Assembly: GCA_964059195.1 (NCBI GenBank)
Contig: CAXKWD010000005.1
Span: 98,345,882 to 98,409,881, forward strand
Source of the DNA: Ectobius pallidus
Lineage: Eukaryota; Arthropoda; Insecta; Blattodea; Ectobiidae
DNA: 64,000 nt
Reading direction: 5' to 3'
Positions 23,770 to 36,507 of this stretch are shown here, piece after piece. Below the pieces are notes generated by a model. The model searched no databases, was not told the DNA's origin, and worked only from the letters and a program-made list of their open reading frames with translations. A program made the translations under genes and the position numbers. Position 1 is the stretch's first letter; the number at the start of each line of letters is the position of its first letter.

Positions 23770-24310
23770 TTAGTCATCATCATATTTGTATCATTCAGCG
23801 AGCCTGGTAGGATGTTTAAGAACGATTTTCCTCCATTTTGTTCTATCTTGATATACTTTTTGTCTTATTATAGTTTCCCAATTTTGTCCTCTAATTTCCA
23901 TATCTTCTTTAATCTAATCCAGTCATCTCTTCATGGGTCGTCCAATTGGACTTTTCCCCTGTACATTCCAATCCATGTACTGTCTTGGTGTTAGGCTCTG
24001 CCTCATCTTCGTAATATGTCCACAACACATGAGTCGTGCATCACACAATCTCTTTGCCATTTTCAGGTTCGCCTGAATTTTTTATCTGACATCATTCCTA
24101 AATGTCTCTCTTCTAGTCTTCTGCATGGCTGATCGCAGAAACTTCATTTCACACGCTTGTAATTTGCTCAGTTATCTTTACTAATTACGCAGTACTCCAG
24201 GCTGTGTGTCATAATAGGCAGGAGACATGCTTTAAGTATGGTTTGTTTGGATATCATAGAACTCCCTTGTCCCTCACTAGGTCCCATACTTGGTGAAAGA
24301 ACTTGGATCT
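23770..24310 (-). pseudogene. Non-LTR retrotransposon reverse transcriptase C-terminus
   Basis: Minus-strand reading, joined over frameshifts for recognition only, gives KFFHQVWDLVRD, LKACLLPIMTHSLEYCVISK, ANYKRVK, MKFLRSAMQKTRRETFRNDV, KIQANLKMAKRLCDARLMCC, GHITKMRQSLTPRQYMDWN, GKSPIGRPMKR, IKEDMEIRGQNWETIIRQK and a stop at 23772-23770. The LRSA..KTRRD, GH...M and GRP-x-KRW motifs are the conserved tail of insect LINE reverse transcriptase proteins. There are several in-frame stops and at least two frameshifts, so the copy is dead. The 5' part is missing beyond about 24310. Confidence 0.87.
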
Positions 24311-24359
24311 CCTTTTTACTCTATACTGCTTGTCTAGTTTGGTACTTACAGTTACAGTA

Positions 24360-24420
24360 TGCACAAACAACCAGGGCACAGAAAGCCAGCGCGATACTAA
24401 CTGCGCCACCCAGACCGACG
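24360..24420 (-). repeat. Truncated tRNA-derived SINE head
   Basis: On the minus strand it reads GGTCTGGGTGGCGCAGTTAG followed by CGCGCTGGCTTTCTGTGCC, matching the head of the SINE at 60852-61075 (CTCTGGGTAGCGCACTGGC). Only the first 60 bp or so are present. It is followed by simple sequence on one side and the LINE fragment on the other. Confidence 0.6.
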
Positions 24421-24821
24421 ATAGAGAGATAGAGATAGAGAAATATTATATGTAGGGGAAAATATAGAGATATAGAGACAGAGAAATGGAGATAGAGCTA
24501 AAGAGATGGATGTAGAAATATGTGGCAGAGAGATAGAAACAGTGACATAGGTAATGATAGAGATAATGAGACAGAGACAAAGAGACGGAGAGAAGGAGAG
24601 AACGAAATATTATATGTAGGGGAAAATATAGAGAGATATAGAGACAGAGAAATGGAGATTGAGCTAAAGAGATGGATGTAGAAATATGTGGTAGAGAGGT
24701 AGAAACAGTGAGATAGGTAAAGATAGAGATAATGAGACAGGGACAAAGAGAGAAGGAGAGATCGAAATATGGATATATATATATATATAGTATATATATG
24801 TGTGTGTGTGTATAAAGAAAT

Positions 24822-24854
<33 letters not shown>

Positions 24855-24892
24855 TAGACAGACAGAAGACAGAAAGACAGACAGACAGACAA

Positions 24893-24925
<33 letters not shown>

Positions 24926-24935
24926 GAAGGGGTAT
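24421..24935. repeat. GAGA/GATA/GACA simple-sequence block with a 164-bp tandem unit
   Basis: Two tandem copies of a roughly 164-bp purine-rich unit, each starting AAATATTATATGTAGGGG (24441 and 24605), are followed by short AT and GT runs, then (GACA)n at 24830-24885 and (GATA)n at 24893-24925. Long open frames on the minus strand here are products of the repeats. Confidence 0.9.
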
Positions 24936-25672
24936 AGAGATAGAGGGAGAGAAAGTTAATGTACCAGCCTCTTACCCCAGCTAATTTCAGTCATCCCCCC
25001 TAGGATGCTACGGCTAGCAGGCTAATACGTAAGCTCATATAAGCGGAAATTTTCCTGGTTAACTGTATCAAGCAGGCGGCTTTATTAGATTATATGATTT
25101 GAGTTAGGAATTTAAAAAGGGGTTGAAATTAAAAGTGTTACTATTCATGGGAGTTGAGTTTTCAACTGTGAGAACAGCAGCTAGTTCCAAAGTTTGCTTA
25201 TATCCGGTGATTTAAAAGCGCACAAAGTAACAAAGAGACTCTGAAAGTAGCTTATCGGATCACACAAATGTTTTCTGCCACTTTCCCCACAGAGGATAAA
25301 AACCTTCATTTTTCAAGTCCAGACCACTCAATCCAAGGATTTATCAATTAATCAACCTCAGCATTTGTCAGTGCCTTTCTTTCGCAGACATCACTGCTTC
25401 CAAACATCTATCTATAGTCACAGCATCAATTCGTTGAGCTGAATGAGTAAGTATCTTACAGTATTTATAAAAGGAGGAAGAGTTTAATTCGGAATAATTT
25501 AGAAGATCTACTTACAGATCATGACTATCATTATTTTGGATAATAAGGGTGATATCAGCAGTAGGCTAATACTGTTACTACCTGCTGTTACTTCTAATAA
25601 TGACAGTAAAAAGTAAAATATAATATAATAAAAACAATAGACTTAGAATGATAAGGTAATAAAAACACTAAC
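24936..25672. other. Gene-free stretch
   Basis: No gene, repeat end or motif recognised. Confidence 0.4.
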
Positions 25673-26395
25673 AATTGAGTTGCCCAGTGGAAAAGAGGCA
25701 CATGCCACATATTGGCCGATTTTGAGTTTTTGTTACGATTAAGTAGCTCATGCCATCTTGTGTCGATTCCGATAACTATTTGCATGGTAGCATGTGCCTA
25801 CTCTTCAACAAGGAGTATAACAAAATCTCTGATTTCTGAATGCTAGAAATAGCTAATCGAAAACGGGCACATGCCACACCTGATCGTCTTTTATCTCTTG
25901 TGGTTGAAGTCCCCTTTTCCGATAGGTTCTAAGAAGTACTCTAAGAAGTGATGGCACTGTGGAGAGGATTGAAGTTGAGGACATCAATGAGGACTTAAAC
26001 GATAATGTTATGTAAAATGTAATAGTCTATAGGCCTAAGGGGTTATTCTTTCAATAATGTAAGATATTAATGTAGTTAGCATGGAATATGTATTTAGAAA
26101 TTTTCATTTTCACAGTTCCTGTTAACTTGAATTAACAATGAGTTGCATTATTTGGGGTTTATATCACTATTTCATTTCTATAATTTCCTTTCCTTGTGAT
26201 TAAAAACACTTAATATTAAGAATATTTCATCTAATATTTGATAACATATCCATTTTTCCACCTAATTCATGACCCAGTTAAAAAAATTATAAGAAGGTGT
26301 CAACATTCCACAAAAAACTGACTTTCAGAAATACCTCTTTTCTGTAAAAAAGTTGTTCTGTGGCATGTGCCTCTATTCCACTGGGCAACTCAATT
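25673..26395 (+). mobile_element. MITE with 37-bp inverted ends, 723 bp
   Basis: The left end (25673-25709, AATTGAGTTGCCCAGTGG...) and right end (26359-26395) are inverted and match at 36 of 37 positions. A GGCACATGCCACA block from the end is repeated internally near 25864. There is no recognisable transposase. The end of one short plus-strand frame (VEDINEDLNDNVM, about 25965-26014) might be a transposase remnant, but this is speculative. No target duplication is obvious because the flanks at both ends merge with AATT. Superfamily unknown. Confidence 0.85.
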
Positions 26396-26479
26396 ATGAC
26401 AATATTGATAATAATTATAAAATAGTAATCATAATAATAGTAATACATATTATGCGTGCATTTGTATATATATATACCC

Positions 26480-26713
26480 AGATTGAGATGGGCTGGACAT
26501 GTGATGAGGCGGTAGGATGATGAAATAATAAAAAAAGTTCTACATGAAACACCTAGTGGAAAAATAAATGCAGGAAGACCTAAAACGAGATGGATTGACG
26601 GTGTCCATAAGGACATGAGAACTCTTGGTGTTAAAAACTGGAAAACTATGGCAAGGGATCGAGATAGATGGCGGAGACTGCTTGTGGAGGCCAGGGCCCA
26701 CCCAGGGCTGTAG
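26480..26713 (+). pseudogene. Non-LTR retrotransposon reverse transcriptase C-terminus
   Basis: One frame reads RLRWAGHVMRR, a stop, then DDEIIKKVLHETPSGK, INAGRPKTRWIDGVHKDM, LGVKNWKTMARDRDRWRRL, LVEARAHPGL and a stop at 26711-26713. RLRW-x-GHV and GRPKxRW...W...A.DR.RWR are hallmark motifs of insect LINE reverse transcriptase tails. A (TA)n microsatellite follows at once (26730-26755), as often seen at LINE 3' ends. It is a 5'-truncated copy with one premature stop. Confidence 0.9.
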
Positions 26714-26756
26714 TGCCTGTGATGATTATGTATATATATATATATATATACATATA

Positions 26757-27670
26757 CAGTCGAAACCGTTTATAACGACATCGCTTGTAACGACATATCG
26801 GTATAACGGCGAGATCTAGCGGTCCCGTCTAAATCCCATATATACTCTGTATTTAAAATCGCTTAGTACAGCCTCGCTTATTACGACATATAGCAAAAAA
26901 CGACTTATTTTACAACACTTTCGGAGAAATATATCGGCTATAACGTCCAATGTTGACATTTTCACGTACAATGGAACGCTTATTTTCAGTAGACGGTGGA
27001 TTTCAAATCAGCATGTCTGTTAAGTCAGTGAAAGCATCGTTGTCAAGATCTCGCTAAAGAAAAGTAAAGCGTAATATTGAAGAGAAGTTACATAATATGG
27101 CGATTAGAAAATGGGAAAACAAAAGTCAGCATCGCGAAAGAGTTGGGTGAATCACATTCAATGTGGAAGGGCAGAGAGAAAATAGTTTCTTTTCGAACAA
27201 AATCCTCTAAAAATCGTGTCGTTCAATGGACCTATTCTGCAAGCGATAGCCAATGAATTTGCTCGTCAGTTGGGCAATACAACTTCCTCTTGGATAAATC
27301 GATGTGTAAGGAACAGTGTGAAAAGAGAACAGGAGAAACTGTAGGAATTCCTTCATTTAATGTAGGAGAGTAGGCCTACATACAGTAACAGTAATTTATG
27401 TATACAATAAGTACTATATTAAATTTATCTAATACATTAACTGGAACGAGAATATTTCATTCATGACTATTTTAGCACATACAAGAAATTCAAAATAATA
27501 GATTTTCTTTAATCTGCATGTGTCGCTTTTCTGATCGTTAGCTCTATTGCTCTGAAACGCTAACTTATGGATTTGAAATATCCAGGGAAAAATCCGGTTT
27601 GTGTGACTATCTGCTATAACGACCGTAAATTAGCGGTTCCTTCATAGTAGTTATAATCGGTTTTGACTAT
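26757..27670 (+). mobile_element. Pogo/Tigger transposon, internally deleted
   Basis: The left end CAGTCGAAACCGTTTATAAC follows a TA (26755-26756). The right end TTATAATCGGTTTTGACTA is its inverted relative, with TG instead of TA outside, probably a mutation. Subterminal TATAACGAC words recur at both ends (26772, 26787, 27614), as in Tigger elements. Between them are remnants of the N-terminal DNA-binding part of the transposase (27067-27344) but no catalytic DDE domain. At about 914 bp it is a deletion derivative of an element normally over 2 kb. Confidence 0.87.
27067..27344 (+). pseudogene. Tigger/CENP-B-type DNA-binding domain remnant
   Basis: Three pieces in shifting frames show the order KRNIEEKL, then IWRLENGKTKVSIAKELGES and MWKGREKIVSF, then GPILQAIANEFARQLGNTT, SSWINRCVRNSVKREQEKL and a stop (27342-27344). 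The first two correspond to the psq/CENP-B N-terminal helix-turn-helix, and the last to the second CENP-B-type HTH. Two frameshifts and an in-frame stop make it non-functional. It belongs to the element at 26757-27670. Confidence 0.8.
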
Positions 27671-27713
27671 GATTATATAAATGTATATAAATGAGTTTTC
27701 GCATTGAACGGCG

Positions 27714-29850
27714 AAAAAAAAAAAAAAAAAAAAGAAGACAAATAACTCACTGAAAGTGGATTCGCTGTTAATTTTGCCAAGTAATGATAGTAATCCTCTT
27801 TCAAGGTATGTGGTACTTCAGCATATTATAAACCTAAGACATGGGACGGCTTATCTTCAGAATGAACGATACATTGCAGATTTTAACTGCAGGAAAACCC
27901 TATCCCTCGAACGGGCAAAACCTCGTGAACCTTGGTCTAATAGCAAGCATGTAAAGTCGAATATTATAGATGATGATGATGATGATGATGGTAACAATAA
28001 ACACGATAACAAAAACAATAAACCTTTTTTTCTAATTTCAACTGTGGTGATTGGGATAAAACCCCAGTATTGGCAGAGGCCAGGGTAGGCTATGTACAGG
28101 CTAGTCCGATCCACAACACAACTCAGCGCGATAAATGAGAACTGGGGCAGTGGTGTAATAACATGAACGTGTAATTACCAGGGCTGAAATTTTGACAGCG
28201 AAACATTTCATGGAGAAAATTCAGGTTACGCTGCACATGGCTCTGGAATGACGTCAGATTCTACTATATTCATATACTGTCGCGTTGCTAAAATGTCAAC
28301 AACGCTATCAGAAAGAGAAAACATTAATACTTCATGCTGATTGAATTGATTTATTTGGACCAGTGTTTTGAGTGATATGCCACTATAAACATAAATATTT
28401 CTATACCAAGGGCTTAATTAACAAGGCTTCCGGCGAACAATATCAACGGCTTACAGGATAAAAAAGATATGGACAGAGGAAGATGTGGAATCAGCCCCTT
28501 AGGACCTTGGCCACATGGACTTACTGTCCTGTTGTACTGATAAAACGAAGTAATTTCGATGCAGTGTTATTTTTAATTTTGGGAATTCCGAAATCCTTTC
28601 TCCTGTTACTATGCTCTTAGTTATCAAGTAATCTTCAGGTCATTTCAATAAATACGACTTTTTGGATTATGAATCAATGACCAATCGAGCATAAGAATAT
28701 GTGGCATTTCAACCAATAACAATTAATGTCTGTCGTCATAATTCTTTTCGCTTTACTTTTATCACATTCATTTTATCGCACATACGTGCACTTTTCTTTC
28801 CAAAAGACTAAACACTGAAACATCTTTATACCTGCATCTGCACCTTTTTTCATTAAAAAATTAATAATTGAACTCCACGATTGGATATAATTATAGATTA
28901 TATAAACTGCACATGAGCAAAAGGAGATTTGAAAATAATTTACAATTTGTGTGGGGAAACATTATAGTTCACAAATCTCGTGTAATAGCAAGTAGGCCTT
29001 CAATGATAACACCACTAGATTGATTAATAGGAAAGCATTTAAATTAAAAGATAAAACATTACACTTCCTTGTTTGACGGAAACAATTGAATTGATTAGGA
29101 TATGGCATTGAATTGACTGGGATATTAGCATACAGCACTGATCTTAATCAATGATAGACCCACTACATGAAGTTACTTCTGAAAACTGGAACATCAGAGA
29201 AAAGTTAATAGTAGGCCTACATGGTTCTAGAAAAAGCTAAGGATAACAAATAAATTGGGCTGTTATTTAGATAAAATGGGACAGGCACCCCTGAAAACCT
29301 ATTAGAGGATCTGTATCCTTTAGAAAAATTAGGTTAGGGTTATATCAACGACCGATAAAACAAGGAACATTCAGCACGCTAACGGTGATAAAAACCGAGA
29401 CTAGATCGTTCACGAAAAGGAATGGGCCCATATTTCTTTCATTATGTGATACTAAAAATTCACTTTGCAGATTCGGGGTCAACTCTTCACTGGTTTTAGA
29501 TTTTGAACGATCCAGTATTGTTGATTTTGTGTCGTCTGACTGTCTAACCTTACTGCTGAGGGGATGTGTTGTACTCTGTACAGATTTTAAATTATGTACA
29601 GATGTTAAATTTTAAAATTGGTTGTACGTAGGTCTATGCTAAAAAGTGCATTAAAAATTGATACTCATAATGCACTTTATTCCACATTATTTTGTACACT
29701 GACAATTTCCTTGCAGCTGTCTTAATGGTATCCTTCTTTAAGGCACCATTTTCCTTTAATATGAATGGAATTTGTAGAATTTCACTACGAAATTAGGTTG
29801 TTAATTGTTTTGGTTTGTAGATTCTACTCACATTTGCCTCGGTTATGGGT
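27714..29850. other. Gene-free stretch
   Basis: Starts with an A20 run (27714-27733) and has a (GAT)n tract at 27969-27990. CAGGGCTGAAATTTTGAC at 28180 resembles a hAT terminus, but no inverted partner was found. Small frames at 27756-28088 and 29385-29615 are unrecognised. Confidence 0.4.
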
Positions 29851-29854
29851 GTGA

Positions 29855-30138
29855 TTACTCGTCCTGGAACGCCACAACGGGTGCATAGACATACTCAGTT
29901 CCGTATCTGTTTGCTTTGCAAGGCTTGTAGTACGCTATAGGCCATACATGGGAATTTACTGGTTCGCGAACCACTTGTGGTTCTTGACCTTCCCGCATAA
30001 GACACAAGATGGCATTGCGGACGTTCGGTGTACGTGGTGGATTAATCCCATGCAAGCAGCGACGGGTCGCGACACAGTTCCGACTGGAAAGGCGTTATGG
30101 CACATTCTAAGCCTTTGCATAATGAAATAATTGCACAC
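29855..30138. other. GC-richer block of unknown nature
   Basis: Noticeably richer in GC than its surroundings, with overlapping open frames of 60-66 codons on both strands. The minus-strand frame at 30055-29855 (MHGINPPRTPNVRNAILCLM and on) vaguely resembles an N-terminal linker of IS630-type transposases, but I cannot confirm that. It could equally be a repeat fragment. Confidence 0.3.
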
Positions 30139-33100
30139 GTAAAAGAATAATTAAAAATACAAAATTGTTTGTATTATTTGTATATTGTAGCGTATAATAG
30201 AGTGAAATTAGTGTTTCCCTAAGAATGAGTAACCGCCACTGCACTTTTTTGTCTGTTTGTGTCTCAATCTACCTGTTCTTTTCGAGCTATGTGTAAGTCG
30301 ACATGCGGGTTGCGTGTCAATGGATAGGGGTTTGCCCATGACTGCTATAGGCTAAACAGTGGAACTTCTGACTGGATGAAGGATCGCTCCACTACTACTC
30401 AGATGGGCACGCGCAATCAAGCGGAGCATTATTCCTGTGCCTATACCATAATATTATGGAGCGTAGGGTGTATTAATTATTAAGAAGGTCACGTTTCAGT
30501 CTTCAGAATCGCATACTTTCACAATATAATTAAAATAAAGTTAACAATTAACTCTTATTGACCGAGCGGAGCGATTGTAACGCAATTACGACCGAACATG
30601 TTGTTCAATTTTCTTCCAATTTTGCACGAATGTTTTTTGAAGTAATTAAAAAAGACTCGTGTGCAAGGATCTTTATTTTTTATTCCGTAACAAAATGGTG
30701 CTGTTTTAATGATTCCAGTTCATCACGCAGTCTCGATCAAACGCGTTGTTTGACTTTCTACCAATTTAGTATACATGGTCCTTGAAGTAAAAAAAGTATG
30801 TGTGATGATTTATTTTTGTTTTATTCCTTTTCAAGATAATGAACGTATTTCAACCGATGAGTATATCTTAGGTTTTTTTGTTTGTTTTGTATTTGGACGA
30901 GAGGTCTACTATTCATAGAGTAGGCCTGTTGGTCCTACTTATATAATATCACGTTAATTTTCTAAGTTATTATTTCGTATATTAGGTCTCTATAACCTTC
31001 GGACACAGTCTATGTATTTATTTTACTTACTATTATATTGAACTATCGTTCAAGGGTACTTCATGTTTACAAATTCAGATGTTGCAAAGGGGAATTTCAT
31101 TATACACATGGCCACATATTGAAATTGGGAGGTGAAAATATTTCATATAGGGTTATCCACATCATATCTGAAATAAGTATAGGGACATCAACGGAAGACG
31201 GTAGCTGGAAAAGGACAGTCATCTACTTGCACAAGGGAGAATATGAGGATATAAGGAGATTGCGATATGCAGGTGGAGGGAACAATCCATCAATGTCAGA
31301 TCTGATAACTCACTTGGATGTATCGCTGACCACGTAACTTTTCTTCGAACACACTGACCCGCTTCGAAACTTTATTACTAGCAATATCCGTATTAAATAT
31401 CCGAACATACAAATTGAATTACTCTTAGCAACACAAACTATGGTTCACGCAAGTTCAAATATTCGCATTAATAATAAAAATCATAATTTTTGTTATTGCA
31501 TGATGTTTTAAGTGTGATCTGACTGAAAATTCAAAATGTTGAACTATTCTACTAAGATCAACATACTTCATTTAATATTAACTTATATATTTTATATATT
31601 TCTTAGAACATTTTACACATTTTAATGTAAAATTAACATTTATGTCAAATCTTGTTGAAATAAAAGCCTTCTAAATAGAATTATCAATATTTGAGAATAA
31701 GCTAAAACGAAACTATAAAAATGTAGTACGCTTTTTCAGAAATGGGATTTATATTTTATACGAAAAGTAAGGAACTGTATATTTAAGAAATCGTTTAAAT
31801 GATAAAGCTTCGATGTAAAAAGATATTTAAAAAAAAAATTATATTGACATAATAAGCCCAACTACACCAGACGGTCTTCATTACCAGTGACATGATGGTG
31901 GCTTAATCAATTGTAAATTTCATCTTCCAAACTCTTTTGTAACGAGATAATTCCACGAAATGACAATTTATTATAATTGACTAAGCACTTGTTCGTTGTA
32001 AATTAAGGCGGGATGATGGGTGATTTATTCATCATACTGAGTGAAATAAATATTTGTATTAAATTAATGAGCAACGATTGAAAGTAGTCCGACGTTTAGA
32101 GGCGACATATTTAGATGGACTGTTTTAATACCTATGCCCGCAAGCTTTGAAACCCATGAATTACATCTTTATTTTCAAGATATCGTTAAATATTCAAAAT
32201 GACAGGCTTTTAAATTTTCCAGTGAATGAACTATAAGAATGTGTGGTTGAGAAATCCAAGTATCATTTATAATGGAACAAATAGTTTGTTAATTGTTAAT
32301 TAGAACTCTCTTTGTCTATGAAACGTTCCATTTTACGGGCTGGACTGTAAACAAAAGGTGCTTTCCCGTAAAGGGCAAAGAAAAAGGTGCAAGCCCGTTA
32401 TATCAATTATTATTGAGGATCTCAACAGATGCCTTTCGTACAAATACATAACCATTTCCTTCATTTTAACCACTACAAAAATACTACTAGTCTACTATTA
32501 TCGTGTGACAATAATTTACAATTTAAAATAGCATAAATAAATATTTCACCATTGGGAATTTTGTCCATAAACTAGATGGTTTTTGACAAACACGAACGTA
32601 AAATAACACAATATTTACTTTCGCTCAAAAATTACTTATAGTATGAACTTAATTTGCATCCATTCATTAAAAGTTTGCTCAACTCCGTATCACAGCAAAG
32701 GAGTTTTAAATATTAGTTCGTTATTTGTCTTTTCTATAACTGCAAGAGAAATAATTTCTTTACAAATAAACCACGATTCATCATTTTCGGCAAATGTTTC
32801 TGGAAAGTTCAAGTTTCTGGCGTGATTTGTTGCAAACCAAAAGATCTTGAATTCCGCTACAATATGAATTGCTAAAATAGTTTTACGATTACTATTCTAA
32901 GCACAAGCGAACTGAAATTATTTTCATTTTAAAATTTACGAATCAAAATAACACTCAAATAACAAAATTTGCTAGCACTCGTTTTGTTAAATTCGTGCTT
33001 GCCTGTTGAGTTTTATATAATGGCCTTACATAGCAAATAACTACAAACTGTTGATTATAGAATTAACACTTATACTAATATACACAACCAAAGAATTTGA

Positions 33101-36100
33101 CGAATTATTTTCACGAATGATAACTGACACGGTATGATGACAGATAATGATATACATGTGTATGACTGAACAATGTGTGATTATGAAATCATGTGGGGCT
33201 TAAGAGAAAAGCTTCTTAAGAGAAGGTTATTAAAAGGTCAGGATGCAGAGCGGGATCCGCGAGCCCCTAATTAGCTGCAGTTTCTGTGACTGTAACTCGT
33301 TCCTAATTTATTCTTCAGTATAAATGGGCACCAGACGGTGCTGTCCGGGCTCACTGGTTTTATAGATTTACTACGGTATATTAGTTTCTCGTATAAATGC
33401 TGCATTGATCTGCATATTATGTCTAAATTATGAGTGTAGTGCGGTGAATACTATGCCACGATTTCTGTGGTTTTGTTGCATAAACATGAGAGTTTTATGT
33501 TTCTGGCAGCGCACCAAAAACATGAAGAGTTTTTTTTTAGCAATTTGTCACATTTTAAGAATGATACTTTTGGCAGTGTTGGTCTTCTAGTGACCTTAAT
33601 AAGACAGGCCAGTGCGTCAATATTTCTAACCAAGAATTAATAAATCATAGTAAACCTTTTCTTTTGCATCCTGCCATGCAGCGAGGTACAAATCCAAGCG
33701 TTACCCGACATTTCCTCCAGATCACTCTAAATTTATAGGGCTAAGAGACTGAGGGCAAAATTTCTATTTTATAGATTATGTATGGTAGACACGTACTATC
33801 TAGTATGTTCACTTCTCTTATTACATGCATTGTGTTAGTGTTATTCTCTACAGTAAATATTTATTTGAATTTTTTTTAAATGTATATATTCAAAATCTGT
33901 CTGCAGTGAATCGAGACACGAAAGAATGAACCGAGCACTTTGTCCTTGGTAAACCGTTCGGCTAAGGCGCTGTAGCAGAGTGACTATACAGGCAATGTAA
34001 AATTCAAGACGAATCACATTTTTAAAGAAAAAGTCACGTCGTCCTATATTCAAAAATAAAAGGATCATACTGATATGAACTAAACTCATAGAAATTAGTT
34101 CCCCTATAATTTCCTGAAGTTACAGAGTGTACAAAACATGTAAATCATTCTGTATTATATTTCAAACTACTAGTACTACTTAAAATATCCTTTGTAGGAT
34201 TCCGTCCCTAAGTTTATAGGCATGATCCTTTTAAGAATAATGAAAACATTCACGGGACTCAAAAATCGTACCATAACCTTAAACTGATTCCACCCGAGAG
34301 TAATAGAATTTAAACAGAAGGCAAAATGAAATACAACTTAATGTTCTAGTCAGGTTGCACATTTATAGGTAAGCACTCATCATTCACAATTCCAACCTAA
34401 TTTGAACTTTGAATTCTGTATATGCAAGCACAGTTTTAAAATATACGTATACCAACGTAGTTTTATTTTAAATGTATGACCCAAGTTTTCTTGCATTAAA
34501 ATACGTTAGATATTATCTTACTTGAACTAACTTTTAATTCAATACAATCATTGGTTTAATCTGCGTTATTATCATAACTAGATACTCGTGATGAAGTTTC
34601 ATCAACGTACAACACAATAAATACTCAGCGTATATGTGTTGGAAAGTAATTTAAGAACAATGGCACAAAGAGATGGTCCTAAACTAAGACCACGATACTT
34701 TCTTCTAATATTTGAAACATGTAAGACATTTCGGCATCATGACAATAGTTCTCTAGATTTGAATCGAGTCTACTTTAAAACTGGTCTCATTCCGAACCTG
34801 AGGAAAACAGAGAACGAATGGAAAGTATTTATCTACTACAAATCGTGCTTAATGACCAAAGGCGATAAAAATCAAAGTAAGATCTAATTTTTCAGTGAAA
34901 GAAGCTTTAATTTTAAGTTGAAATCCTGTTATAATATTTATTCAGTCTTCTGTATATTATTTATGAATGAAAATAGATTCTAGTGCCTGTAACACAAATA
35001 CAAGGGTTAAGTTTGCCAAAAACCATTACCATGAAATCCAGGGGTTAGGACTGGGATTGCAGAGGGAGGAATTCTGGCAACTTAACTAAATTCGCTTGCG
35101 TTCCAATATATTTGATATCTTTTAGTACTCCCTCACAGTTTATATCTTGCCCCTGGATAGAATCCCCGGCGTAGTAATCTAAATACCCTTTTAATCAACA
35201 TGAATTACCCTGCGAGGGAAGCAGCAAAAAATATGGCGACAAACACAACATTATAAATTAAGTTCTCTAACACCAGAAATCGATAACTTACTCCAGGCAA
35301 GGGAAAAATATTATTTCAATGTGGGACGAAATTGCTTTTAGTACAGTCTGTGCCTCGTGATTTAATCTGCGAGAGAAAATACAATCCAATGAAGGAAACT
35401 AAGTTAAATTTATAAGAACACTCTTCGAACAGTGGGAGCGCCGCAGTTACTGTAAAAATTAAAATTAACGCAATATAAACATTAAACTTTGAACCCCTGT
35501 TTCTTAATGAAAGCATTCAAACAAAATACCTAAGTGCAAACGTGAACGTAAACACAAGATTGCATACTCAGAATTTTTATGTTCCCAAAAAAATCGGAGT
35601 GCCTAAGGAAAATCAAAGAAACGCTTTAAAATGGGCGTCTTCCACAATATTGGCAACAAGCTCGCCGCTGTTTTAGATCGTAAAAAAATACCGTCCGTAG
35701 GCTATAATCTGTGAAATTAAACCTTCCCAAAAAGTGGATTATAGAACCTTGGGCTCTTGTGTTTGTGATAAGGGATGCTCAAGACTGATTAAGCTACATG
35801 TCACTATTGTATCAACGATTATGTGTTTCCCATTCTAGACAACATCTTACATTAATTATAGGAACCTGGTCTAATAGAATATTCCAGGATCTTGTAATGC
35901 CTCGTAATTCCTTCATGCATGTTACTGACAAGTGTTGCCAGTGTCATCACCACCTCAAACATGAACACCCCATCCGGAGATTAGCACCCCACAGTCTTTG
36001 GCTCTACATAAATTCCCATTCCCATCCCTTGAAGTACTGTACATAGCCGTAACAATAATGATGTATTCGTCATTTAATATCACCAGAGTAATCATGAAAA

Positions 36101-36235
36101 GAAAACAAATATTAAATAGAAGCAGGCATAATGCTGTCATAGTGAAGAAGAAAACGAAGACGAAGAATTAATGTTCTACAAGAAAACGATTGATGTTTAT
36201 TCATAATGATGTACTACGGAGACAGTAGTGTGAAC
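30139..36235. other. Long gene-free stretch
   Basis: About 6 kb, AT-rich. GACCGAGCGGAGCGATT at 30560 is a GC-rich word of the same style as that in repeat C copy 2. Unrecognised frames of 60-99 codons lie at 30558-30785, 31038-31337, 34636-34887 and 35798-36046. I see no splice-framed gene, inverted-repeat element or RNA gene here. Confidence 0.4.
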
Positions 36236-36507
36236 ATAGTATATTGCGATACAAGTGCAGTAAGCGATGCATACGGATCGAGGAAAGAGTTTGAAAAAAC
36301 GAAGAGCTCGCGCCGAGAACCAATATTTGTCCTGGGGGGCCTTGTCCATAAAGGCTTGTATTATGATGTGTAGCGTAAGTAAATTCTTACCGCACGGAAA
36401 TTTGTTTTGTTTCCATAGCAACAAGATTGCGTGCGGGAATGTCAACTTACGATCCACGGCAACAATATTCGTAAGTACCACTAATTAGTTAAGTCGTGCA
36501 TAAAAGT
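36236..36507 (+). repeat. Dispersed repeat C, copy 1
   Basis: Aligns with 48863-49330: ATAGTATATTGCGATACAAG at the start, CAATATTTGTCCTGGGGGGC, GTCCATAAAGGCTTGTATTA, GGGAATGTCAACTTACGATC and GTGCATAAAA at the end. It is shorter than copy 2, having lost a middle segment. No coding capacity is evident. Confidence 0.78.

Noticed and set aside
24446..24892. 148-codon minus-strand frame rich in serine, leucine and tyrosine
   Set aside because: Product of GAGA/GATA/GACA simple sequence.
28175..28200. CAGGGCTGAAATTTTGAC as a hAT terminus
   Set aside because: No inverted partner and no 8-bp duplication seen.
31038..31337. 99-codon plus-strand frame as a gene or LINE piece
   Set aside because: No conserved motif could be named; no neighbouring coding evidence.
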